Shown here in pieces: positions 46,155 through 58,700 of a DNA stretch of 64,000 bases. Position 1 is the first letter of the stretch. Every line of letters starts with the position of its first letter. The translations under genes and the position numbers were made by a program. The notes beneath the pieces are model-generated. The model saw only the letters and a program-made list of their open reading frames with translations, had not been told where the DNA came from and did no database searches. The stretch is taken from the NCBI GenBank assembly GCA_040954595.2, contig CM082582.2:310001-374000 (forward strand), read 5' to 3'. The DNA is from Balanoglossus misakiensis. Its lineage: Eukaryota > Hemichordata.

Positions 46155-48217
46155 CCCCCCCCCCCTATATTATATGCGGTACGCCGATGTCAGCTTACCC
46201 GGCAGTACTGCAGGCCGTGCCCCCAACTAACGTCGGTGTTTGTAACGCCCTGGTTAAATTCGGGCTTTCTCTATAAATTGACAGGCAATAATGCAGTCCT
46301 ACCCGAACAAATGTCGAGTGTTGACACGCTGTGGCTTTCCCTCTTCGGTTTGCCCGACTTAGCCAAGAGTGTCGGGTCTTTTGCAGAGCCAGGCCGAAGG
46401 AAATCCGACTTGATCACCGTTGCTAACGAACGCTAGTGTCTGTCATGGTGTGCCGGGGTTTTAGTCGAGCCAGGCCGTAGGAGATCTGCCTTGATCATCG
46501 TGGTCAATGTACGCGTGTTTCCGCTCTAAAGTGCCGGGGCTTCAGCTAAACCAGGCCGTAGGAAATCCGACGTAATCACCGTTGATAACTTACGCCAGTC
46601 TGTGTCATATAGAGCCGGTTCACCAGCCGTGCCAGGCCGAAGGAAATGTTAGTCGATCAACGTGGTCTCTGTACGCGTGTTTCTGCTCTAGAGTGTCAGG
46701 GCTTTAGCAAAGCCATGCCGTAGGAAATCTGACTTGATCAACGTTGCTAACGAACGCTCAATATTTTTAAGCGTAATTTGAAAACATACCTTTTTACTCG
46801 GTTTTATGTGTAACGTGTTCGATTGTGTCCTTTTAACTATTTTTACCAGCCTTGTATTTTTTAATCTACTGTTTTAGCTGTGCACAATGCGCTGAGACGT
46901 ATGTGTAGCGCATTTTAAACAATTCTTAATAATAATAATAATAATAACGCTAGTGTCTGTCATAGTGTGCCGGGGTTTTAGTCGAGCCAAGCCGTAGGAG
47001 ATCAGACTACATCAACGTGGTCTCTGTACGCGTGTTTCTGCTCTAGAGTGCCGGGGCTTTATCCAACCCATGCCGTTGAAAATCTGACTTGATCACCGTT
47101 GCTAACGTACGCTAGTGTCTGTCATATTGTGACGAGATTTAGCCGAGCCAGGCCGTAGAAAAATCGACTTGTTCAATGTTATCAGTGTGCAACTGTTTCT
47201 GCTCTAGAGTGTCAGGGTTTTAGCCGACTTATGCTGTAGGAAATCTGAGTTGATGAACGGGAATTCAATGTTAGAAAACCCGTGTGGAAAGTATCTCTAC
47301 CCGTTTGAAACTAAGAAAAGAATTTATTCGTATTTATTTTTTAAAAAAGACAATTTTTCGAAAACAAGTCGAAAATTGCAATTTTGTCTTGGGTGATTCA
47401 AATTATACCACATTTTCTGGAATTTGCAGCACTTTTTACAAGAGAACGACACTTCATGCTCCATAATATTTCCGAAAATGAAGAAAAGAGTTTATTTTTT
47501 ATGATTTTTTAAAAATGTACCATTTTGTCAAAATATGACCAAAATGGCTATTTTTTCTTGAATTCCGTCAATATCTCTGCATTTTTGGAGTGGTGGAAAG
47601 TTTTAACATACAATCAACATGTCATATATGATCAGGGCACCAAATTCGAAGAACGAAGGTTTTTTTATTTTATTTTTCTAAAAATGACATTTTCAAGGAA
47701 AATTTGGTAAAACGCAATTTTGTCTGCAGTAAGCCAAATTAGACGGTCTTTTGTGGAATTTGTATCGATATATATATACGAAGAGCATTCTATACTCCAT
47801 CAGATTTCCGAAAATGTAGAAAACAGGTATTTTTTGTAATTTTCAAAAATTTACCATTTTGACCAAATTGTGGTTAAAATTGTTATTTTCGTGTTGAATG
47901 CCGCCAGTGTCACTGCTTTTAAAAGTCATAAAAACTTTTAACATGCAAGCAATTGCTTATATATGATCAGGCCACCGAATTAAAAAAATAAAGAATGTTT
48001 TGCCTAAAAATGACCTTTTTGGTGCAAAAACGAATAAAACGCAATTTTTGTATTAAATCAGCTCATTCAGAGTGCATTTTTATAATAAGCACCATTTTTA
48101 CATATATTGGAAATTTCATACATCATCAGATATCCAAATATGAAAAAATGATTTAGATTTTAGATGATTGTCCAAAGTTAGCTGATATCTAATAAATGTA
48201 GTATTGAACCGTTCTGT
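46155..48217 (+). repeat. satellite unit R7, mosaic of R4-like and R1-like halves
   Basis: The first half carries R4 variants including the LINE fragment at the same position. From about 47064 onward it carries R1 variants. Monomers 4-5 are missing ('ggttcaccagccgtgcc') and 12 bp of linker are lost. Confidence 0.85.
46759..46945 (+). mobile_element. LINE 3'-end fragment, copy 2
   Basis: Same sequence, insertion point and AACGCT flanks (46753-46758 and 46946-46951) as copy 1, with a (TAA)n tail one unit shorter. One integration later duplicated with its satellite unit. Confidence 0.8.
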
Positions 48218-49766
48218 CCCCCCCCCTACATTATATGCGGTACGCCGATGTCAGCTTACCCGGCAGTACTGCAGGCCGTGCCCCCAAATAACGTCGGTGT
48301 TTGAAACGCCCTGGTTAAATTCGGGCTTTCTCTATAAATTGACAGGCAATAATGCAGTCCTACCCGAACAAATGTCGAGTGTTGACCAACTGTGACTTTC
48401 CCTCTTCGGTTTGCCCGACTTAGCCAACGTCTCTGTACTAATGTGTCGGGTCTTTTGCAGAGCCAGGCCGAAGGAAATCCGACTTGATCACCGTTGCTAA
48501 CGAACGCTAGTGTCTGTCATGGTGTGCCGGGGTTTTAGTCGAGCCAGGCCGTAGGAGATCTGACTTGATCATCGTGGTCAATGTACGCGTGTTTCCGCTC
48601 TGAAGTGCCGGGGCTTCAGCTAAACCATGCCGTAGGAAATCCGACGTAATCACCGTTGATAACTTACGCAAGTCTGTGTCATATAGAGCCGGTGCACCAG
48701 CCGAGTCACGCCGTAGGAAATCTGACTTGATCAACGTGGTCAATGTACGCCTGTTTCTGCTCTAGAGTGCCGGGGCTTCAGCTGAGCCAGGCCGTAGGAA
48801 ACCCGACGTGATTACCGTTGTTAACTTACGCCAGTCTGTGTCCTATATATAGTGCCGGGGCATCAGCCGTGCCAGGCCGAAGGAAATGTGAGTAGATCAA
48901 CGTGGTCTCTGTACGCGTGTTTCTGCTCTAGAGTGCCGGGGCTTTATCCAAGCCATGCCGTAGAAAATCTGACTTGATCACCGTTGCTAACGTACGATAG
49001 TGTCTGTCATATTGTGACGGAGATTTAGCCGAGCCAGGCCGTAGAAAAATCGACTTGTTCAACGTTACCAGTGTGCAACTGTTTCTGCTCTAAAGTCTCA
49101 GGGTTTTAGCCGACTTATGCTGTAGGAAATCTGAGTTGATGAACGGGAATTCAATGTTAGAAAACCCGTGTGGAAAGTATCTCTACCCGTTTGAAACTAA
49201 GAAAAGAATTTATTCTTATTTTTTTTCTAAAAATGACATTTTCAAGGAAAATTTGGTAAAACGCAATTTTGTCTGCAGTGAGCCAAATTAGACGGTCTTT
49301 TGTGGAATTTGTATCGATATATACATACAAAGAGCATTCTATACTCCATCAGATTTCCGAAAATGTAGAAAACATGTATTTTTTGTAATTTTCAAAAATT
49401 TACCATTTTGACCAAATTGTGGCTAAAATTGTTATTTTCGTGTTGAATGCCGCCAGTGTCACTGCTTTTAAAAGTCATAAAAATTTTCAACATACAAGCA
49501 ATTGTTTATATATGATCAGGTCACCGAATTAAAAAAATAAAGAATGTTTTGCCTAAAAATGACCTTTTTGGTGCAAAAACGAATAAAACGCAATTTTGTA
49601 TTAAATCAGCTCATTCAGAGTGCATTTTTTATAATCAGCACCATTTTTACATATAATGGAAATTTCATACATCATCAGATATCCAAATATGAAAAAATGA
49701 TTTAGATTTTAGATGATTATCCAAAATTAGCTGATATTTAATAAATGTAGTAATGAACCGTTCTGT
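48218..49766 (+). repeat. satellite unit R8 (1.55 kb, one AT subrepeat deleted)
   Basis: Carries the same AT-block deletion junction as R2 (about 49220), at an offset of about 12.18 kb. Confidence 0.9.
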
Positions 49767-51810
49767 CCCCCCCCCCCTACATTATATGCGGTACGCCGAT
49801 GTCAGCTTACCCGGCAGTACTGCAGGCCGTGCCCCCAACTAACGTCGGTGTTTGAAACGCCCTGGTTAAATTCGGGCTTTCTCTATAAATTGACAGGCAA
49901 TAATGCAGTCCTACCCGACCAAATGTCGAGTGTTGACCCGCTGTGACTTTCCCTCTTCGGTTTGCCCGACTTAGCCAACGTCTTTGTACTAATGTGTCGG
50001 GTCTTTTGCAGAGCCAGGCCGAAGGAAATCCGACTTGATCACCGTTGCTAACGAACGCTAGTGTCTGTCATGGTGTGCCGGGGTTTAGTCGAGCCAGGCC
50101 GTAGGAGATCTGACTTGATCATCGTGGTCAATGTACGCGTGTTTCCGCTCTAAAGTGCCGGGGCTTCAGCTAAACCAGGCCGTAGGAAATCCGACGTAAT
50201 CACCGTTGATAACTTACGCCAGTCTGTGTCATATAGAGCCGGTGCACCAGCCGAGTCACGCCGTAGGAAATCTGACTTGATCAACGTGGTCAATGTACGC
50301 CTGTTTCTGCTCTAGAGTGCCGGGGCTTCAGCTGAGCCAGGCCGTAGGAAACCCGACGTGATTACAGTTGTTAACTTACGCCAGTCTGTGTCCTATATAT
50401 AGTGCCGGGGCATCAGCCGTGCCAGGCCGAAGGAAATGTGAGTAGATCAACGTGGTCTCTGTACGCGTGTTTCTGCTCTAGAGTGTCAGGGCTTTAGCAA
50501 AGCCATGCCGTAGGAAATCTGACTTGATCAACGTTGCTAGCGAACGCTAGTGTCTGTCATAGTGTGCCGGGGTTTTAGTCGAGCCAAGCCGTAGGAGATC
50601 AGACTTCATCAACGTGGTCTATGTACGCGTGTTTCTGCTCTAGAGTGCCGGGGCTTTATCCAAGCCATGCCGTAGAAAATCTGACTTGATCACCGTTGCT
50701 AACGTACGCTAGTGTCTGTCATATTGTGACGGAGATTAAGCCGAGCCAGGCCGTAGAAAAATCGACTTGTTCAACGTTACCAGCAACTGTTTCTGCTCTA
50801 GAGTGTCAGGGTTTTAGCTGACTTATGCTGTAGGAAATCTGAGTTGATGAACGGGAATTCAATGTTAGAAAACCCGTGTGGAAAGTATCTCTTCCCGTTT
50901 GAAACTAAGAAAAGAATTTATTCTTATTTATTTTGTTAAAAAGACAATTTTTCGAAAAAAAGTCGAAAATGGTAATTTTGTCTTGGGTGATTCAAATTAT
51001 ACCACCTTTTCTGGAATTTGCAGCACTTTTTACAAGAGAACGACACTTCATGCTCCATAATATTTCCGAAAATGAAGAAAAGAGTTTATTTTTTATGATT
51101 TTTTAAAAATGTACCATTTTGTCAAAATATGGCCAAAATGGCTATTTTTTCTTGAATTCCGTCAATATCTCTGCATTTTTGGAGTGGTCGAAAGTTTTAA
51201 CATACAATCAACATGTCATATATGATCAGGGCACCAAATTCGAAGAACGAAGGTTTTTTTATTTTATTTTTCTAAAAATGACATTTTCAAGAAAAATTTG
51301 GTAAAACGCAATTTTGTCTGCAGTGAGCCAAATTAGACGGTCTTTTGTGGAATTTGTATCGATATATATATACGAAGAGCATTCTATACTCCATCAGATT
51401 TCCGAAAATGTAGAAAACAGGTATTTTTTGTAATTTTCAAAAATTTACCATTTTGACCAAATTGTGGTTAAAATTGTTATTTTCGTGTTGAATGCCGCCA
51501 GTGTCACTGCTTTTAAAAGTCATAAAAACTTTTAACATGCAAGCAATTGCTTATATATGATCAGGCCACCGAATTAAAAAAATAAAGAATGTTTTGCCTA
51601 AAAATGACCTTTTTGGTGCAAAAACGAATAAAACGCAATTTTGTATTAAATCAGCTCATTCAGAGTGCATTTTTTATTATCAGCACCATTTTTACATATA
51701 TTGGAAATTTCATACATCATCAGATATCCAAATATGAAAAAATGATTTAGATTTTAGATGATTGTCCAAAATTAGCTGATATCTAATAAATGTAGTATTG
51801 AACCGTTCTG
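49767..51810 (+). repeat. satellite unit R9 (2.04 kb)
   Basis: Standard layout with small deletions (for example 'ttaccagcaactg' near 50780). Confidence 0.9.
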
Positions 51811-53535
51811 CCCCCCCCCCCTACATTATATGCGGTACGCCGATGTCAGCTTACCCGGCAGTACTGCAGGCCGTGCCCCCAAATAACGTCGGTGTTTGAA
51901 ACGCCCTGGTTAAATTCGGGCTTTCTCTATAAATTGACAGGCAATAATGCAGTCCTACCCGAACAAATGTCGAGTGTTGACCCGCTGTGACTTTCCCTCT
52001 TCGGTTTGCCCGACTTAGCCAACGTCTTTGTACTAATGTGTCGGGTCTTTTGCAGAGCCAGGCCGAAGGAAATCCGACTTGATCACCGTTGCTAACGAAC
52101 GCTAGTGTCTGTCATGGTGTGCCGGGGTTTTAGTCGAGCCAGGCCGTAGGAGATCTGACATGATCATCGTGGTCAATGTACGCGTGTTTCCGCTCTAAAG
52201 TGCCGGGGCTTCAGCTAAACCATGCCGTAGGAAATCCGACGTAATCACCGTTGATAACTTACGCCAGTCTGTGTCATATAGAGCCGGTGCACCAGCCGAG
52301 TCACGCCGTAGGAAATCTTACTTGATCAACGTGGTCAATGTACGCCTGTTTCTGCTCTAGAGTGCCGGGGCTTCAGCTGAGCCAGGCCGTGGGAAACCCG
52401 ACGTGATTACCGTTGTTAACTTACGCCAGTTTGTGTCCTATATATAGTGCCGGGGCATCAGCCGTGCCAGGCCGAAGGAAATGTGAGTAGATCAACGTGG
52501 TCTCTGTACGCGTGTTTCTGCTCTAGAGTGCCAGGGCTTTAGCCAAGCCATGCCGTAGGAAATCTGACTTGATCAACGTTGCTAACGAACGCTAATGTCT
52601 GTCATAGTGTGCCGGGGTTTTAGTCGAGCCAAGCCGTAGGAGATCAGACTTGATCAACGTGGTCTCTGTACGCGTGTTTCTGCTCTAGAGTGCCGGGGCT
52701 TTATCCAACCCATGCCGTAGAAAATCTGACTTGATCACCGTTGCTAACGTACGCTAGTGTCTGTCATATTGTGACAGAGATTTAGCCGAGCCAGGCCGTA
52801 GAAAAATCGACTTGTTCAACGTTACCAGTGTGCAACTGTTTCTGCTCTAGAGTGTCAGGGTTTTAGCCGACTTATGCTGTAGGAAATCTGAGTTGATGAA
52901 CGGGAATTCAATGTTAGAAAACCCGTGTGGAAAGTATCTCTACCCGTTTGAAACTAAGAAAAGAATTTATTCTTATTTATTTTGTAAAAAAGACAATTTT
53001 TCGAAAAAAAGTCGAAAAATTGCAATTTTGTCTTGGGTGATTCAAATTATACCGCCTTTTCTGGAATTTGCAGCACTTTTTACAAGAGAACGACACTTCA
53101 TGCTCCATAATATTTCCGAAAATGAAGAAAAGAGTTAATTTTTTATGATTTTTCAAAAATTTACCATTTTTGTCAAAATATGGCCAAAATGGCTATTTTT
53201 CTTGAATTCCGTCAATATCTCTGCATTCTTGGAGTGGTCGAGAGTTTTAACATACAATCAACATGTCATATATGATCAGGGCACCAAATTCGAAGAATAA
53301 AGGTTTTTTTATTTTTTTTTCTAAAAATGACATTTTCAAGGAAAATTTGGTAAAACGCAATTTTGTCTGCAGTGAGCCAAATTAGACGGTCTTTTGTGGA
53401 ATTTGTATCGATATATACATACGAAGGGCATTCTATACTCCATCAGATTTCCGAAAATGTAGAAAACAGGTATTTTTTGTAATTTTCAAAAATTTACCAT
53501 TTTGACCAAATTGTGGCTAAAATTGTTATTTTCGT
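51811..53535 (+). repeat. satellite unit R10, AT block truncated
   Basis: Carries private variants 'aaatcttacttg' (about 52315) and 'ccgtgggaaac' (about 52388). The AT block stops at 'ttattttcgtg' (53535), where it joins a monomer through a short shared 'gtgat'. Confidence 0.9.
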
Positions 53536-55071
53536 GATCAACGTGGTCAATGTACGCCTGTTTCTGCTCTAGAGTGCCGGGGCTTCAGCTGAGCCAGGCC
53601 GTGGGAAACCCGACGTGATTACCGTTGTTAACTTACGCCAGTCTGTGTCCTATATATAGTGCCGGGGCATCAGCCGTGCCAGGCCGAAGGAAATGTGAGT
53701 AGATCAACGTGGTCTCTGTACGCGTGTTTCTGCTCTAGAGTGTCAGGGCTTTAGCAAAGCCATGCCGTAGGAAATCTGACTTGATCAACGTTGTTAACGA
53801 ACGCTAGTGTCTGTCATAGTGTGCCGGGGTTTTAGTCGAGCCAAGCCGTAGGAGATCAGACTTGATCAACGTGGTCTCTGTACGCGTGTTTCTGCTCTAG
53901 AGTGCCGGGGCTTTATCCAACCCATGCCGTTGAAAATCTGACTTGATCACCGTTGCTAACGTACGCTAGTGTCTGTCATATTGTGACGAGATTTAGCCGA
54001 GCCAGGCCGTAGAAAAATCGACTTGTTCAACGTTACCAGTGTGCAACTGTTTCTGCTCTAGAGTGTCAGGGTTTTAGCCGACTTATGCTGTAGGAAATCT
54101 GAGTTGATGAACGGGAATTCAATGTTAGAAAACCCGTGTGGAAAGTATCTCTACCCGTTTGAAACTAAGAAAAGAATTTATTCTTGTTTATTTTGTAAAA
54201 AAGACAATTTTTCGAAAACAAGTCGAAAATGGTAATTTTGTCTTGGGTGATTCAAATTATACCACATTTTCTGGAATTTGCAGCACTTTTTACAAGAGAA
54301 CGACACTTCATGCTCCATAATATTTCCGAAAATGAAGAAAAGAGTTTATTTTTTATGATTTTTTAAAAATGTACCATTTTGTCAAAATATGGCCAAAATG
54401 GCTATTTTTTCTTGAATTCCGTCAATATCTCTGCATTTTTGGAGTGGTCGAAAGTTTTAACATACAATCAACATGTCATATATGATCAGGGCACCAAATT
54501 CGAAGAACGAAGGTTTTTTTATTTTATTTTTCTAAAAATCACATTTTCAAGAAAAATTTGGTAAAACGCAATTTTGTCTGCAGTGAGCCAAATTAGACGG
54601 TCTTTTGTGGAATTTGTATCGATATATATATACGAAGAGCATTCTATACTCCATCAGATTTCCGAAAATGTAGAAAACAGGTATTTTTTGTAATTTTCAA
54701 AAATTTACCATTTTGACCAAATTGTGGTTAAAATTGTTATTTTCGTGTTGAATGCCGCCAGTGTCACTGCTTTTAAAAGTCATAAAAACTTTTAACATGC
54801 AAGCAATTGCTTATATATGATCAGGCCACCGAATTAAAAAAATAAAGAATGTTTTGCCTAAAAATGACCTTTTTGGTGCAAAAACGAATAAAACGCAATT
54901 TTGTATTAAATCAGCTCATTCAGAGTGCATTTTTTATAATCAGCACCATTTTTACATATATTGGAAATTTCATACATCATCAGATATCCAAATATGAAAA
55001 AATGATTTAGATTTTAGATGATTGTCCAAAATTAGCTGATATGTAATAAATGTAGTATTGAACCGTTCTGT
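53536..55071 (+). repeat. satellite unit R11, lacking linker and first monomers
   Basis: Begins within a monomer ('atcaacgtggtcaatg'), continues with monomers 5-11 and a complete AT block. Confidence 0.9.
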
Positions 55072-55590
55072 CCCCCCCCCCCTACATTATATGCGGTACG
55101 CCGATGTCAGCTTACCCGGCAGTACTGCAGGCCGTGCCCCCAAATAACGTCGGTGTTTGAAACGCCCTGGTTAAATTCGGGCTTTCTCTATAAATTGACA
55201 GGCAATAATGCAGTCCTACCCGAACAAATGTCGAGTGTTGACCCGCTGTGACTTTCCCTCTTCGGTTTGCCCGACTTAGCCAACGTCTTTGTACTAATGT
55301 GTCGGGTCTTTTGCAGAGCCAGGCCGAAGGAAATCCGACTTGATCACCGTTGCTAACGAACGCTAGTGTCTGTCATGGTGTGCCGGGGTTTTAGTCGAGC
55401 CAGGCCGTAGGAGATCTGACTTGATCATCGTGGTCAATGTACGCGTGTTTCCGCTCTAAAGTGCCGGGGCTTCAGCTAAACCATGCCGTAGGAAATCCGA
55501 CGTAATCACCGTTGATAACTTACGCCAGTCTGTGTCATATAGAGCCGGTGCACCAGCCGAGTCACGCCGTAGGAAATCTTACTTGATCAA
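55072..55590 (+). repeat. satellite unit R12, first part
   Basis: C-tract, linker and about four monomers up to 'cttacttgatcaa'. The last 7 bases (TGATCAA, 55584-55590) are the left copy of the target duplication of the following retrotransposon. Confidence 0.9.
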
Positions 55591-55727
55591 TATAATAATC
55601 TTTTATTTGCGTTTTAAGGCCGCCGGCCCATATGCAAAGGGGGTACATTTAGATTTTTTCCAAAAGAGAGATACAACAAAACATATAAGTGGAGTGCATA
55701 GCAAGGTATATCAGAACACAAATCGCA
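55591..55727 (-). other. LINE 3' UTR
   Basis: 137 bp from the ORF2 stop to the target duplication, with AATAAA (55607-55602) about 12 bases from the end. Confidence 0.75.
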
Positions 55728-58700
55728 TCACTGTGAGTAAACGTACATTACAGCTTTTTCTCGAAGTCTGAAAGCTCTGTGGACAAAATTACAGAGACTA
55801 AGTAGGTCATCTGAAAGAGATGACCTCATAAACCTTAGAAATTTACAGAAATTTGGTTCCAGAAACAATTCCTTTGGTAAGTACCGTATTCTCAAATTAT
55901 TGTACAGTGGGCAAATTACAAGAAAGTGGTATTCATCTTCTACCATATTTGTGTTACAAACTTTACAAAATCTAAAAGCCGAAGCAATGTTATCTCTCCT
56001 GCCTTCTTCGATCGCAAGAGGGAGTACTGAACAGCGAAAATATGTAAATATTCGGATAGCTTGGTGATTACAGTGAAGGTACAAATATCTCTCAGGCTCT
56101 AGTAAACTTTTGAATTGGATATATGTTCGGAGTTTGGGTTTCAGTGAAGCTTTTTCGATCCAACGTTGTTTGTATACATCTTTGACTCTATTTTCGAAGA
56201 TATACAGAAAATGTTTTTTGTCACCAACGTCCTGAGAAACCCAGGCAAACCCAAATCCGAATGAAAATAAAATATCCTTTACTGAGGTTGCCCAAGTATT
56301 TCTACCCATATTGTCTAAATTACACAACATCAAATATGCCTGCCTTGGAATTCTATGGGGTGGCATTTCGAGGAGTTTTAACCAGTAAGCGATGCAACGT
56401 TTTATGGTGGTACAATAGATAGGGAGACGTCCACATTCTCCCATTACTGCTTCTGTAGTAGTGTGTTTAGGTACTCCCAGCAGTAGCCTACACCACCTCC
56501 TCTGTACATTCTCTAACACTTCAAAATATTGAAATCCCCAAATTTCTGCCCCATATGATAAAATTGGTACAATCATTGCATCGAATAATTTAAAATGAAC
56601 ATTAATATCCAGAAAATCTAGTTTCCGTCTGGTGGCGGACAATATATTCAAAGCCTTTCCGGCTTGATAAGCTAAAGTGTACACCGCTTTTGACCAAGTA
56701 TTCCTTGAAGAAAGAAGAAGACCCAAGTATTTGTAGTACGAAACTATTTCAAGCATTTTACCACGGAAATACCACTTTTCTAAACGAGAGGGGTGACCCC
56801 CTTTTCGAAAAATCATAACCTTCGTTTTGTCGAGGTTAACCTCCATACGCCATTTTGTACAAAATGAAGAAAGAATGTCAATTAGACTCTGGAGATTTCT
56901 AATCGAATCGGCAAATATTACCACATCATCTGCATACAGAAGGTCAAAAAGGTCGCGCATATCTTGTGTTAGCTGAATACCCATTTGACCAGATGACATG
57001 AACATATGATTGAGTTCTTCAATAAAGAAACTAAATAGTATTGGACTGAGAATGCATCCCTGTCTCACACCAGCTGGGCATTCAAAATACTGAGACGATA
57101 CATTGCCAGCCCGTACACAAGCCTTGACACCACTATACATAGAGTGCAGAATTTGAAACATTTTACCTTTCATACCCAGTGACAACAGTTTGTATAACAA
57201 AAGAGAGTGGTTAATTCTGTCAAAGGCCTTGGAAAAGTCGATAAAGAGGCAGTAAATTTTCCCGCGTCTTATGCTTAAATATTTCTGAATGATAGAGTGC
57301 AGAACAAAAATATTGTCAACAGTACTATGCTTCTTTCTGAACCCTGATTGGCAATCTGACACTATATTTGAACTGTCCGACCATGTGGACAAACGAGTAT
57401 TTAGGACAGCGGTAAAGACTTTACCAAGAGCATTTAAGAGGGAAATACCTCTGTAATTATTGGCGTCCCCCGTGTCTCCTTTTTTGAATAATGGGATCAC
57501 AATAGCAGAGGACCATTCGGAAGGGAAAATACCAGAATCGAAAATTAAATTGAATAATTCTACAAGCACTGGTAAAATTATATCTGCAGCAGAGGAGTAA
57601 AACTCATTGGGTATGCCATCTGGACCGGGTGCTTTCCCAGATTTCAACTTTTTAAGACATTTTAACACTTCATCTTCAGTTATTGGGGTATTTAAAACTT
57701 CATTTGTATCGTGATCGATCTCCTCTGGTCCATCCCCGCTAAAGTAGTTAGCCAATTGATCTTCGACAGATTGCAAGAACTCCAAATCTCCCGACTTTAA
57801 ATCGTTGCATTTTCTGTACAAATCACTGAAATAGTGAAACCATGTCTGGATGTCAATATCACTCGTAGAACCTTTCTTACGGCCAGACACTGACTTTAAA
57901 ATGGTCCAAAATTCACCCGAATTATTCAATGCAGCCTCTCGAAAGCGATTTCGAAGAGAATGTTGATAGTTTGCCTTGCAGTTCTTGCAAATCTGTCTGA
58001 AGGATTTTTTCGCAGTTTTATAGTGATTTAGTGAATCAGAGCACCCCATTTGCCTAAACAGCTTTAACTTGTCATAGACGTTATTTTTAGCTTGTTGGCA
58101 AAGTTCACCAAACCAAGGTGGCTGAGAAGTCGTTTGTTTGTTCTGAGAGCTAGTCTGAATGCGCCCATCTGTACCTGCTACCTTTAAAGCGTCATTCAGG
58201 ATATGAATGGAACGACTTATGTCTGGCAGTGCCCTTTTTGATTCTACCAACAGGTTGTGCACAGAAGCAGAACGTAAATTATCACTGAAATGATTTCTAC
58301 ATTTCTCAGTCATACGATAAACTATAGAATTTGAAACAGTACCAACTGGACGGTTTGTTTTCTGTGTAAGAATGTTTTTAGACTTAAGATGACAGGTGAT
58401 GGGAAAGTGATCTGATTCGATACGAGGGAGGACTTCAAAATGGTTAACATATCTGAAAAGGTCTGGTGACATAATTACATAATCGATAACACTGCCACCC
58501 GTCGTCGATACGTGGGTAATACTGCCTGCAATATCATTGGCTGTGCGCCCGTTAACAATGTGGATACCAAAATTGCGACAGATGTTAAGGAGAGCTTTTC
58601 CCGCCTCGTTTACCAATGTGTCTTTCGAATTTCTAGGTGCATGAAAATCTGACGAAATATACATATCAGTATCAATGGGTAAAAAAGACAGCGAATCGTC

